Source of the DNA: Chamaecyparis obtusa
Taxonomy: Eukaryota; Streptophyta; Pinopsida; Cupressales; Cupressaceae
Direction: 5' to 3'
Assembly (NCBI GenBank): GCA_027943335.1
Contig: BSBK01005650.1
Coordinates: forward strand, 61,001-125,000
DNA: 64,000 nt
The notes beneath the pieces are model-generated. The model saw nothing but the letters and a program-made list of their open reading frames with translations. It was not told the DNA's origin and made no database searches. Positions 48,051 to 59,740 of the stretch are shown one piece after another; the first letter of the stretch is position 1, and the number at the start of each line of letters is the position of its first letter. The position numbers and the translations under genes were made by a program.

Positions 48051-49333
48051 CCAAAATTGAAAATTTTCATAATCTAACTATCAGAAAATGTTTTCTTTCT
48101 CTCTGCAGGATGTCCAGACATAAAAGAGTAAAAAAAATAGAGAGTAGATTCAATCAAGAAGGCAAAGCTTTGACAAGGAAGATACAAAAGGAGAACATTG
48201 CTCACATTAAGTTGCTTCTTGAGGATTCTCAACAAGAAGGAAAGGTATATGATCATTACATCAAAGTTGTAGAAACATATAAAGCAAAATTTGTTTCATT
48301 GAATTGGATTTATTCACCTTAATCAAGTTTTTCTTAAATTTGACAAATAAGGCTTAAAGTTCAATTTTATCTTTGTTTCTTCAATTTTATTTTGTTTTCT
48401 TCATTGTGGCTAGTTTTGTTGACTAAATTGTTGGAGGAAAAGCACATTGGAAAGGAACGATCGCCAAGGTAAGCATTAAAAAATGAAAATTAATCAAAAA
48501 TGCCCCTAGCCTTTGCTAGCTACAAGGAAAAGGTAAGCCTAAACTTAGTCATTTTTTTACTTAAATTGTGACTTTGTTGTTTTGAAAATCTAGTAATTAA
48601 AAATAGCCTATCTTTGTTTGAGAAAATTTAACATTAGGCCTATGCTCTTCACTTCTTTTAGTGAATTAAAATGCCATAAGTGTTAAACTCTTTGATTAAG
48701 AGGAAAGGTAATAGAAACCAAGCACATAATCAAACAAACCCCTTGTTTGTAGAAAAGAGTAGCAATACTCGATTCTCACTAGTTAGTGGGTTGGAAATTG
48801 GACATTGTTAATTGTGTTTAGGGGTTGAGAAGTAGATAGGGATATGCTCTTCACCTTTCTGGTGAATCAAACTCCCACAACCTATTTCTTCATTCCACTT
48901 TTTTGCTTTCAAATGAACATGCTAGATCAATAGTTGGGTTCGCCTCCCAAGATTTGCCTTAACGATGCCAGTGAGAGGGACAACCCAAAGTGGGATACAA
49001 TCAAATTTTCCATGATCATCCAACCCACTATAAAACTAAATGCATACATCCTTAATGGGGTGTGTGACAAAAGGGTGTTAATTTTTTGAACTTCCTCGAG
49101 TAGTCCTTCGGGATTGCGCAAAACTCCAAAATACCGGTGGTGGGAAGCCTCTTAATATACTTGGAGGATGAAAGTTTAATATCCATTTTGAATGGAATCC
49201 ATACTAAATCCTTGATAAATTAACAAGCCTATCTCATTAGAACCATTTAAAATCCAAATTTGACCTTAGGTAGATTGCTTGGAAGAATTTCTTGTAATAA
49301 TTGATAAAATTGGTGTGTTGTGCTTGAAGGTCT
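48051..49333. other. Leader region of element B
   Basis: No recognisable protein was found. A short basic frame at 48110-48322 follows the minisatellite; the rest is non-coding as far as can be seen. Confidence 0.45.
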
Positions 49334-50086
49334 TTGATTACAAAAATAAAACATCCATTCAGATCCAAAATTAAATTAACAATAAAGATTCAAAAGAATA
49401 TTCTATTCACAAGAATTCAAGAAATGGAAAAAGAAATGGAAACATTATCCAACCAATTCTCATTAAGAACATTCTTTCCTTACCTCTATGATCAAGAAAA
49501 ACATCATGAACGCCATATCTTTGATAATTCAAAATTTGATAAAAAAGAATATCCTAATGATAAACCAATATTTGATGAAGAACCTATTTCAAAGTATCAA
49601 GAGAATCTCATCTTTGATCAAGGAAATCAAGAGGAATTAGTCCCATCTCAACAATATTCATCATCTGACAACTCTTTGAGAAATACAAATACATCCAAAT
49701 ATCCTTGGGATAGATCATTTACTCCTTTGGGAATTTCATATGAATCAGCTTTGGAAAAAATCCTTGAAAATGATCTCATCACGTTGCTTGAAATCACTTC
49801 ATGTGGTTTTATCTTTTTGAGTAACTATTATGTATATCATAGACATAATGAGCATGAAACTTCAGATTGCATGGAGTTGAAACATAAAATCCAAAATCTT
49901 ATTGATGATGACTTAATTGAAATTGAAGATTCTAATGACTCATCTAATGAAGATACTTTTCTCAAGCAAGATAAAACTTATGAACACATGTCTAGTAGTG
50001 GTCCTCTTATAGCTTTCACCTATTCCACCATTTCGCCCAAATCATATAGAAGCAAAGCTATCCAATATTCCTCCATAAAACAATGA
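49334..50086 (+). pseudogene. Tat/Ogre-type gag relic of element B
   Basis: This 250-codon frame is open, starting near a non-ATG codon. Residues 129-152, containing SFTPLGISYESALEKIL, match the conserved post-capsid FTPL block of Tat/Ogre gag. Residues 166-192, YVYHRHNEHETSDC followed by ELKHKIQNLID, match the nearby CxYH...GHxTxxCxxLKxxIQxLI block, with the first cysteine replaced. The N-terminal 100 residues are polar and lack a recognisable capsid core. It is probably the C-terminal part of gag. A frame change near 50086 separates it from the proline-rich frame that follows. Confidence 0.6.
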
Positions 50087-50219
50087 TCCAAATAGTTTTC
50101 ATAATGACTATGTATACCCTCAAGGGCTACCTCTAAAAGAGATCCAAGCTAACCTACATCTTGCTACAAAATTCTTTCATGCTTCAAAGGTTATAGACTC
50201 TGATCCTTCATGTACTACA

Positions 50220-51077
50220 ATGCCTATTGTACCTATTTCAAATGAACATCCATCATCCCTTGAAGAATCCCATGTGAACATCCAAAATCCTACATTGTCC
50301 TTAGAAGTTTCTCCATGTCGAGAGACTAATCAAAAGTGCAAAGAAACAAGTCTTATGAAGGATCAAGATCAAGATAATATCCCTCCTTATCCTATATTTG
50401 ACCAAAGTCCCATATCCCAAGAATCCCATGATGAATCCTTCATACCCTTCAATTTCTTTCAAGAAGATACCCTTCCATCTCAAGAACCCCATATTCCTTC
50501 ACCTCTTATATCCTACCCATATCCTAAGCAAGATCAAGATATACCTTCCATCTCTAATGAACTTATCAAAAATCAAAAGAAAATTATTTTTCCTAGGCTA
50601 TCAAAAGATCCTTGTAAATATCAAAGTACCCCAACATCCACTTTTCATAAGCCTCCATATCTACCTCAAAATTCTTCCATTATTCCTAATTCTCTGCATA
50701 AGAATAAATCACCTCAAGATTCAACTACTCCTATCAAAGCTACATATAACCATATTAGTACAAAGATAAATCCAAAAGACAAAATCCTTGGCCATGCAAC
50801 TCAAAATAAATATGTTGATATCCCTCCCACATCCCATTTACCTCCATTTGTGCATAATCATATTCCTTCTACATCCTCCAAATCCATCCTTGGTCCATAT
50901 ATCCCAAATTTGAAACCTTATACATCCTCCAAATCCATATTGGGCCCTTACATTCCTCCATCAACCTTTCCTACCATCCCTATCCCACCATCCCCTTACC
51001 CTATACCCTATCAAGATCAACAAAGACATACATACTTGAGAAATGAAGCACCCATTCATGTCAATCCTCCATATTAG
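50220..51077 (+). pseudogene. Proline-rich frame of element B, unknown function
   Basis: The 285-codon frame is open and unusually rich in proline, serine, isoleucine and glutamine. Residues near 218-250 hold a direct repeat of SSKSILGPYIP. It lies where a gag-pro spacer would be in Tat/Ogre elements. I recognise no domain. After its stop, further broken frames near 51260 and 51365 repeat a WIPKSL motif. Confidence 0.5.
50870..50965 (+). repeat. 48-bp direct repeat within the proline-rich frame
   Basis: Copies beginning ACATCCTCCAAATCCAT start near 50870 and 50921. They encode repeated TSSKSILGPYIP peptides in frame. Confidence 0.8.
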
Positions 51078-52057
51078 ACCATCCATATAAACCAGCCATA
51101 TCAAGCTTATTCATCCACCAATCCCAAGTCCTTTGGAAGAAATTTGAATGTGCAACATAAAAATCAGAAATCCAAGAATCCACTTATGTATGAAGAGCAC
51201 CATGTCCCATCTAATCGACATGTGAATGCAAGAAAAAAAGAAATATTCAAGAGACCACAAAGGTCCATCAAGAAAAAAGAAAAATAAAAACAAATGTGGA
51301 TTCCTAAATCCCTCATCGAAGAAATGCATTGTAAAGAATCCAAAAGGAAATAAAAATCAAAGAAAGTATGGATTCCCAAGTCACTTTTGAAGGACTTACA
51401 CACAAAAGAGAAATCAAAGTTGACATTCAAGCTTCCAAAGGATTCCACTCCACATTCTCCCAAACACATTCCATCTTATCCATCCATTTTGAGTCCTTGT
51501 ATCCCAAGATCCATATCCTCTCTTACATCAAAGTCTCAAGCTATTTCACCCATTTTTCCTCTATTATTCCACTACCCTTTAAGGTGTGTATTGATGTTGA
51601 TCTTGATAATACTTCTTATACTCCTATTCATTATCCTTCCATTCCCTTTTTCATGCCCACGCATAGAAATAATTATTATCCTCTCATTCATTATCCTTCC
51701 ATTTCCATTATTCAATCCATTTCATAAAGCTTTATCCACCCTTTACCTTATCCACCATATCACATTTTCATCACCCTATCAACATCTTTGAGCATACCAT
51801 TCAGCGGCCTTGGCCCATCATATCATACCTTATCAAGGAGTATCCAAAGAGAATGAGGCTTGAGTCCCTCCAAAAGTTAAAAATACATATAAATTTTTTT
51901 TGAAAAAAAGAAGAAAAAGAAAAGAAAAGAAAAGAAATCCATCCTATGGTGAAAACCACTTCTTGTGGCATCTTGGACAAGTACCATGATGAAAACCTAG
52001 AAAATAGGTGTCATGCATAATTTCTCTCTCTTGCACTCTACACTTGGGGACAAATTT
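51078..52057. other. Decayed continuation of element B interior
   Basis: Broken plus-strand frames (for example 51387-51791) with serine, proline and isoleucine bias continue the preceding region. An (AAAAG)n-like run lies near 51905-51940. No catalytic motif is seen. Confidence 0.45.
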
Positions 52058-52062
52058 CATCT
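52058..52062 (+). repeat. Left target-site duplication of element C
   Basis: CATCT occurs here and at 55456-55460, exactly outside the LTRs of element C. Confidence 0.93.
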
Positions 52063-52444
52063 TGATGGAGTTGATGAAAAACAACCCACAGCTCCCAAGA
52101 ACACCTGCACACAAACACTTGTCACAGAAAGAGAGAGAAGAAAATAGTTATGGAGGCCTGAATGCATTGATCCATGAGAGAGGAGAAATCCTTGATGTGC
52201 AAAAACAAAAGTTGCAATCAATAATGCAATGTTAGAAAAAGTTACAAAACAAGAAGAGATCAATCCTTATGAAAGGAGACCAAAAACCCTAAAAAGGTAA
52301 AACCCTAGGTTGCATAATAATAATTAATAAAGAAATTAATTATTATATGCCTAAAGTTTAGCTTAAGTAGAAAGAGGTAATAAGTGACTAAATAATTAAA
52401 TCAATATGATTCAATTAATTAGTACACACTTTATTACTCTAACA
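52063..52444 (-). repeat. 3' LTR of element C, 382 bp
   Basis: It starts TGATGGAGTTGATG and ends ACTCTAACA on the plus strand, identical in length to the partner at 55074-55455. Confidence 0.95.
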
Positions 52445-52453
52445 TCCCCCCTT
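52445..52453 (-). other. Polypurine tract of element C
   Basis: Minus-strand AAGGGGGGA directly precedes the TGTTAGAG start of the 3' LTR. Confidence 0.85.
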
Positions 52454-53569
52454 AAGATAAACTTGGGGAGAAGCTAAAAACCTAAAAAGAACAACTGAAA
52501 GAAAATGGGTCCCGACAACAAAGGCCTAATTAGGTACCCAAGTACAAAAGAGAGTCTCTACAAAGCGAAGAAATAGAGAAAACCACATGGGAAAAACTCT
52601 ACTCCAAAAAGAGACCAAGGCTAGTTTGAAGGATTGAAGAAGCCTCCAAAACTAGGAATGTTCCAGAAAATAGGAACAAAGATGAACATGTACAACATCA
52701 CTGAAGCATGAAACTGCAAACTCTATCAAGAAGAAACTAATGATCTGAAGATCCTCCATAGAAATATGACCAGGTAGAAAAGACTGTAATTTGCATTAGT
52801 GCCCTCAAATAACACTACTCGAATTAGGAGACAAACAAAGGAAAACACTTGAACTCGAAGATACAGATGGCATAAACACCAAAAGCCTGAAGAGCTAATC
52901 AATCAAAGTTGGAAGAGTGCATCCAAAAATAGGAAAGAAAAGAGTGTCCATATGGTAAATGATCCATCTCACTAGAATGCATAGGTACCCAGCCACTGCA
53001 ACCGCCTAGTACATAGGATCAAATACTAAATACATGGCTCACACAATCAAACCAAGGAAGCAGTAGAACCAATAGTAGAAACCCCCCCATACTATTGACA
53101 AGGGAGTAATGACAGGTACACTAAAAAGGTCATCGAAAATGAATTGCATGATGAAGATGAATCTGAAACATCGAATGTGCAGAGAGAGTACAAACACAAA
53201 TAAAGATACTTGAGGCTAATGTCATTGGAGGAACACTCACATGACAAAAGAAGATGGCAAACATCAAACCCCCCTAACACTTTATAATGGAGTGCAAGTA
53301 CAAATAGCATGAACATGTGCAAGATCCCATCAAAGCAATAGAATGGCACTTTATCTCAGTGTGTGTGCATAAAGAAATGCTACAAAAGTGAAGTATACAC
53401 TGCTCAAAGAAGATCAAAGGCTGCTAAACCAAAAGAACAACCTAAGATGAGCCATCCCTCAAAGGGAAGAGATCCTAGGACCTGAAACAACCAAGATATC
53501 CACCAGACTACAAAAAAGAAAGAATTTGAAGAAAATGCACCTAGAGCAGAATATAGAAAAATGACTCAC

Positions 53570-54180
53570 AACACTGAAAATCTCTCTGAACAAGCTTTGC
53601 AATGATATATCATTTTCCAAAAATGGAGTCTAGATGTGCAAGATAGAGCTCCCAGAGTGTAGAACTGAAGATCTGGCTTGACAGAGAAAAAAACCATTAG
53701 AAAAATAAAACTAGAAAATATAACCTCTAGATCTGGAAAGAGCTCAGAATCAGCTTTCCGACAATATCTCGTTTGCCAAATTTTGACACCGTATGCTCAA
53801 GATATGAGCAAAAAACTAACAGCTGTGCTGGAGGGCCCAAAGAAGGTGTTTGCAAGGATTTGAGGATGGGTGACGTTAGAAAAAGGACCAAAAACCACAT
53901 GAAACTATTAGATCTGATAAAATCTCAGAAAGAGCTTTCTGACAATATCTTGTTTGTTGAAAACGGAGCCTGGATGCAAGAGAAACAGATCCCGGAAGGT
54001 AGGAGGTTTGAAACGCCATGATCACAGAGAACATCTGACTTTGATAAAAAAAAGAGCATCAAAATGGAAAAATCAAAAATCCATACCAGAAAATTTGGAT
54101 CGGGCTTGGAACCAGCTTTCTGACGATATATCGCATGCCCAATTATGATCCTAGATGCTCAAGATATGCGCAAAAAAGCC
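53570..54180. repeat. Four diverged repeats of about 160-180 bp in element C
   Basis: A word like AGCTTTCTGACAATATCT followed by a GATGCTCAAGAT-like word recurs at about 53594, 53752, 53932 and 54113. The spacing is 158, 180 and 181 bases. Confidence 0.75.
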
Positions 54181-54299
54181 CAGGTACCCTTAAAAAACCA
54201 AAAAATGGTGAAAAGAAAGTTGATGTCATCAATTTGAGAGCAAAAAATTGATGTCCAAATGGATGTCATAGGAAAATCTCCCTAGGGCTGAAAAAAAGA

Positions 54300-54600
54300 G
54301 AGCCCTGGTCACATGGGTGACCAGGGGCTAAGACCCAATGCAGGGGCTAGGGGGTTGGTCCACCATGCGACTGGGAGCTTAGCTGGAGGCCCAACAGAGC
54401 ATGGGAGGCATAGGTGGCATGGGAAGGTGGCGGCACAGGTGGCGGAGGGGGCCACGGTGCTGGCGGCGGCATGGGTCATGGCGTGGGTGACGGTGGCGGC
54501 TCGCGAGCAGTGACGGTGGGGCTGAGGCAGTGGTGGCCGCGGTAGGCTGAGGTCGTGCCCAAGTGGAGCATGGGTGGCCACATGGTGGCGCCTGGGCAAG
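54300..54600. repeat. GC-rich island inside element C
   Basis: About 300 bases are rich in GGTGGCGG, CGGCGGC and GGTGGC words, in sharp contrast to the AT-rich surroundings. Open frames on both strands here reflect the lack of A and T, not coding. Confidence 0.85.
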
Positions 54601-54639
54601 CTCCAAAAATATTAATTTTTTTTAAAAAAATCACCGTAC

Positions 54640-54960
54640 AACACCTCAGAGTGTGTGCCAGGGCCGTATGACCCTGGTATGCAAAATTTTTTTGCCTCAG
54701 AAGCCAACTTGTCAGAATTTGACAAGTCTTATATGGATTTTGAGTATTTCAAGCCTTCTAGATGCAACCATGAGGTCCGTTTAGGCCAAAAGTGCTCCAA
54801 AAAATGCTGATCACCTCAGGATCTGTGCCGGGGCCGATTGCAAAATTTTTTCTCACAAATTCCAACTGTGTCCAAATTGGACAAATTTTATATGGATCTT
54901 GGGGTTCTTGGATGCTCTGAATGAAACCATGACATCTATTTGAAGCCAAAATGACTAGAA
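54640..54960. repeat. Diverged duplication of about 170 bp in element C
   Basis: Copies starting near 54643 and 54814 share CCTCAG, TGTGCC, GGGGCCG or AGGGCCG, a run of T after GCAAAAT, and TTATATGGAT. Confidence 0.75.
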
Positions 54961-55061
54961 AATAGGCCCCCTAGATCTGACAAGAAACCCTCTCTGAAAA
55001 TAGAGATTTGACGAACACAATTGAATCTCTCAAGAAGAGGATAGGGGCAAGTAGATCTGAA

Positions 55062-55073
55062 GCTCTGATACCA
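55062..55073 (-). other. Primer binding site of element C
   Basis: The minus strand reads TGGTATCAGAGC, a perfect tRNA-Met-type site, directly next to the 5' LTR. Confidence 0.95.
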
Positions 55074-55455
55074 TGATGGAGTTAATGAAAAACAACCCAC
55101 AGCTCCCAAGAACACTTGCACACAAACACCTGTCACAGAAAGAGAGAGAAGCAAACAACTATGGAGGCTTGAATGCATTGATCCACGAGAGAGGAGAAAT
55201 CCTTGATGTGCAAAAACAAAAGTTGCAATCAATAATGAAATGTTAGAAAAAGTTACAAAACAAGAGGACATCAATCCTTATGAAAGGAGACCAGAAACCC
55301 TAAAAAGGTAAAACCCTAGGTTGCATAATAATAATTAATAAAGAAATTAATTATTATATGCCTAAAGTTTAGCTTAAGTAGAAAGAGGTAATAAGTGACT
55401 GAATAATTAAATCAATATGATTCAATTAATCAATAAACACTTTATTACTCTAACA
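55074..55455 (-). repeat. 5' LTR of element C, 382 bp
   Basis: It pairs with 52063-52444 and is next to the primer site, fixing the minus orientation of the element. Confidence 0.95.
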
Positions 55456-55460
55456 CATCT

Positions 55461-57090
55461 GTCATATCTTCCATCTTTCTACCATTGATCTCACTTGCAT
55501 CCGTATTACATCTTTCACCTTTGATCTTGACAAGGTTGAACATATCCATGAGCATTAAGTATCTTGACATGCATTATCCTATCCATCAGCCTATTCACTT
55601 GTTACGTTCACGCTACCTTATCATGATCTTGCTTATCCTAAAGCCACCTTCATTATTCCTAAGAAGCCTTCCCATAATCCCAAACCATTCACTCATAGCC
55701 TTCATCACCCCTTTATCATGATTGTGTGATCCTATCCACATTGATCCCTTAATCTTGATCCAATTGAAAAATAAAAGAAATGGAAAATATGTTAGAAAAA
55801 GTCTCTTGATATGTCTACTCCTTTGGACCATTGTCATGACACTAGGTCATTATTCCATATGCTATCCAACACCACATCATTGGCCTATATTGAGATATTA
55901 TTTTCCCTAGCTTGGATAATCTTGAGGGGATGGTCCTATGAGTAACACACTTGCTTCATCCATCATTGCCTATTCATTGGTGAATCATTAGTTTGCAAAT
56001 CCATCTTTCATGTCCTATACCTTTCTAGACATTGGGGGAAATTCAATGTGATCTTGTTTGAGAACTAGTAAAAATTTAAAAATCTAAAAAAAAAAGGTGA
56101 AAATGTTCTTCAAATAATCCAAAAAAACATCAAAAATACCTAAAATCCAAAAACATACAAAATATCTAAAATCCAAAAAACATAAAAAATATCTAAAATC
56201 TAAAAAACATAAAAAATCTCTAAAAAATCCAAAAAAAAAACAAACTTTTAAAAAGCCAAAAATAAAAATAAAAATTGCAAATCTTAAGCAAACACTCAAA
56301 AGTTGCATTGCCCAGCAAAGCATGATCTTTGCTAAATCAAACCAGGGGCACCAATCCAAATTTAATGAGCTTATCAAAATAGACACAAGTTGGCTCAAAA
56401 TCATTGCATCAAAATTGAATAATTGCTACACTTGAACTTATTGATCAATATTACATTTCAAACATCCAAATACTTGATCTAAACAAAAACATTTGAAAAA
56501 TCAAATCAAAATCTAAAAAGCTTAATCAAATAAAAAAATCTTCAAACAACAAATCCGATCAAAATCTAAAAGGTTTAAACATAACTAAGGATCAAATTGG
56601 ATGAAGTTTTTGAAATATGGATCTACAAACAAAAGCAAAAATGTTCAAAGTGATTACTTAATTGGTGAAATCATGTCTTTTTAGCAAATTGATGATGTTT
56701 GACTAGATGAGCAATGATGAAGACATGATATTTTCTTGATTTCTTCTTGAGTGCTTGTCAAGTTGATTCATAGTAGTATGTGAATCTGTCTAATGACATG
56801 ATCATCAAAGAATCATTGATGGACATTTGTATATGAAAGGGATCAATTATTTGTCTGTTTACTTGAAATTGTTAAAATTCGAGGGAAGAGGTATTCATAT
56901 CATCATGGTTGAACCAATGAGGGTTGTACCAATTTCATGTTCCAAAAGCTCGATGATGAAAATAAGCATCCAAATTCTGAATAGTGACAACTAGTTGCAT
57001 CCATATAGATTAATTGCATGTTAGTTTGCATGGGTGGATCCTTTTTCTCAATATATGAAAGGAAAGCTAAAGGGGGTAGAGTTATCATCA
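55461..57090. other. Interior of element B right of element C
   Basis: This continues the sequence that stops at 52057. No catalytic motif was found. Short A-rich tandem repeats lie at 56100-56240. Confidence 0.5.
56100..56240. repeat. A-rich tandem repeat of about 27 bp
   Basis: A unit like CAAAAAACATAAAAAATATCTAAAATC, with variants, occurs about four times. Confidence 0.8.
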
Positions 57091-58220
57091 TCAAAAGACC
57101 AAATCAAGATACATCAAATGATTAATGATATCATCAATGGTACATCACCAAATTTCTTGAGATGTACATCATCAAATGTCCATCAATATATCATCAAATG
57201 TCTTGAAATCTACAAAATCAAATGTACATCAATGTATAATCAAAGTCCTAATCAACATCATCAATGTCTGAAATATCCATCATCAAAAATCATGCTCAAT
57301 TTGATAATCAAAAGTACATCAACATCATAAAAAAGGAAATGTCTGATCCATCAAATGATCCATGCTACATCAAGGAAATCATCAATAATCAATCATGCTA
57401 ATCAAATAGGGGCAACCTAATTCTGTTCATCACTTTCTCTTCTATTAGTCCCTAATTTTGTATCACGAGAACATCCAATCAAATCCATATAATCAAAACA
57501 TCTAATCATATCATATCAAATATCAATTAGTCAAATCATCCAATTGATCATCTAACATCAATCAAGTTATCCTATCATCCATTTTCTCATCATGAGCGCA
57601 TCAAATATCCTAACTCTATATCGTGAGGAAGGAAAATCATTGTTTTGTCTCTCTAGATCTTGAGAGCGAAATAACATGCCATCAACTTATTCTATCATAT
57701 TGACATCAAAATCAACCAATTGATTTTGATTGACATCAAATGACACCAAAAACATCATCAATTTATCTTGAGCATCAACAACATCTTATCAATCAAATCT
57801 TTTCTCATCAAATTCTCTCATGATTGGGGCATAGCCAAATTTCTATATCGGGAAACAAATCAAAACTTCCAAATCTCAACCAAATCATCCAAAATCATTT
57901 TGATTCATTTCTTGAGGGGGCATATACTTGGATAATCAGTAACAACAACAAAATCATCGAATCAAGGGCATGACCATCAAATCAGAACGCAATCTTTTAT
58001 TAGGAAATTTTTTGCCAATCAATTGAAAGGGGCATCAAACATTGAACCACATCAAATCAGGTATCACATCAGTAATCTAACATCAGATCGATCATCAGGA
58101 CACCAAAATCAATCAGAACTGCATCAAACATCATCAATATCTACGTCTCATATCAAACATCAAGATCGACCATCGACAAAATCAAGACCTTTTATCAGTT
58201 GGATCAAAATGTTCTTTGAA
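57090..58220. repeat. ATCA-rich, G-poor region of element B
   Basis: Words such as CATCAAAT, AATCATC and TACATCAA recur irregularly for over 1 kb, with few G bases on the plus strand. There is no regular period. It occupies the position before the 3' LTR where Tat/Ogre elements often have long non-coding repeats. Confidence 0.75.
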
Positions 58221-58244
58221 TCAACACGCTTCACATGTCAACTC

Positions 58245-58257
58245 AAAGAGGGGCATT
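58245..58257 (+). other. Polypurine tract of element B
   Basis: AAAGAGGGGCATT precedes the TGTAATC start of the 3' LTR. Confidence 0.85.
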
Positions 58258-59141
58258 TGTAATCACCGAAAAGTGGACAGGATCATTCAAGTGATTAATC
58301 AAGGAAAACCAAAGCAAAATCAAAGCAATTGAATTGAAATGAGCATTTAGCCAATCAAAATTAAAATTAAGCTTCAATTCAATTTAATTAAAAATCAAAG
58401 CCATAAAGATCAATTAAAACCTATCAAATCATGATAAATTAAATCAATGTGCAATTAATCCAATTAATTGTATAGTTTAAATTAAATCAAATCAACCCAC
58501 TCAAGGGGTACACATGGCTAAACAAATTAATTAAATTCAATTAATTGAGTCCTATTTTCTTTCAAACCCACATGGGAGGAAAAAACCTCAACCAATAAGA
58601 TTTAAGAAAAGAGCTCACATGGATCAAGCCAAAATGAATCTCAATCACTCAATTTGAAAGAACATATTGTCCACTCATCTTGTCTTCTTGTCCCAAGCTT
58701 TGAGGACAATCCATTTAAATTGTCTTCAAAGGGTGGAACCAAAGACTCAACTCAAGCCTAATCATGATCAACTCAACTACACCCCCTACCCTTGCCTAAA
58801 TCTATAAAAGGAAGGCTAAAATCAATCAATCATGATCCACAAATCTGAGAATTGCATCTAACCTCTTGATATTTTGAGCTAGGAAGGAAAATTTAGAAGT
58901 TAATTAAGCATTTCAATTTGGAATTGAACTATTTTAGCTTGCTTTATCATATTTTCTCATTCTAGGACTGGCATTAATGGAGGCTTGCTGAGAGCTTCAC
59001 CATTAACATCCCTAGTTAGAGATCCATAGAGTGCTTAATTATCTTTATTTGTTAAAATAGCTCTTCCTTTGTGGTTAATTTAGTTATTTTATTCAATTAT
59101 TGTCAATACTAACCCTATGAAGGTACAAATTCTAGTACACA
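58258..59141 (+). repeat. 3' LTR of element B, 884 bp
   Basis: It starts TGTAATCACCGAAAAG and ends CTAGTACACA, pairing with 46587-47455. Confidence 0.94.
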
Positions 59142-59146
59142 CAAAG
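59142..59146 (+). repeat. Right target-site duplication of element B
   Basis: CAAAG repeats 46582-46586 and is followed by the resumed reading of the copia gene. Confidence 0.93.
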
Positions 59147-59245
59147 GAACAATTAGAAGATATATTGACAAAAGCATTACCTAAAGATGCTCATGAATAT
59201 CTTAGAGGTAAATTAGGGGTGATTCCCCTAACTAAGGCTACCTAG
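59147..59245 (+). pseudogene. C-terminal end of copia pol of element A
   Basis: The frame resumes after element B with EQLEDILTKALPKDAHEYL and ends at a TAG at 59243, the standard copia RNase H C-terminus in which the (Q)xADxxTKxL block is normal. It reads straight on from the STK codons at the end of the left part. The sequence from 59246 to 59740 is the untranslated 3' leader of element A. Confidence 0.88.
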
Positions 59246-59740
59246 TAACATATAGGAGCACTACATCAAATGTGCTAATCAGAATATCTGACAAATTGGT
59301 GCAGAAGAGGTCACACTTTATGAGTTGCCTAAAGTTGTGAGAAGTAAAGAAAAATATGTTGATCAATCATAAGAAAGATGATAGAGGGAGTAATAAAATT
59401 TAGAGAACTGACATGAAGATATCTACATTGTGAAGATGAATGTCTTTGGCATTGTTTTCAAAGAGGGAGAGATTCAGTAGAAGACTATAGAAGAGATTCA
59501 GAAGGAGTTGTCAAGAGTAAACTAGAGAGAGAGATTGAATAAGAAAGAGGGAGAGATTCAGTAAAGATGAAGAAAAATCTATCCAAGAGGGATCTGATAC
59601 TTGGTTGGAGATCAGAATGAAGCTAAGGATATTAATGAAGATCTGATACACAAAGAGAATTGATAGAAGTTGCTTCATTTCATATTTTTGGATTGTATGG
59701 TATAACATGAGGTGTTTCCATTAATGCCAAAGAGGGATAT

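Larger units (their letters stand above)
52063..55455 (-). mobile_element. Non-autonomous LTR element C, 3.4 kb, no coding capacity
   Basis: Two 382-bp LTRs flank 2.63 kb. On the minus strand the right LTR is followed by TGGTATCAGAGC, a perfect tRNA-Met-type primer site, and the purine run AAGGGGGGA precedes the left LTR. The target duplication CATCT is exact. No gag or pol motif was found on either strand, so this is a LARD-like or oversized TRIM-like element. By hand count the LTRs differ at about 17 of 382 positions, so it is younger than elements A and E appear to be. Confidence 0.92.
46587..59141 (+). mobile_element. Tat/Ogre-like gypsy element B without pol, carrying element C
   Basis: LTRs of 869 and 884 bp, an exact CAAAG target duplication, a TGGCACC-type primer site and the purine run AAAGAGGGGCATT define it. 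It is inserted in the RNase H gene of element A, whose reading continues after removal of B and one target copy. About 7.4 kb of its own interior holds a gag relic and proline-rich frames but no protease, reverse transcriptase or integrase motif I can see. It was therefore probably mobilised by a related autonomous element. Confidence 0.9.

Noticed and set aside
47768..48322. A protein-coding gene with FKHLNSA repeats
   Set aside because: The frame is mostly minisatellite with a shifting period in a retroelement leader; coding is unlikely.
54309..54606. Open frames on both strands in a GC-rich stretch
   Set aside because: The stretch lacks stop-rich AT content, so all frames stay open; composition is low-complexity and no start context or homology is visible.
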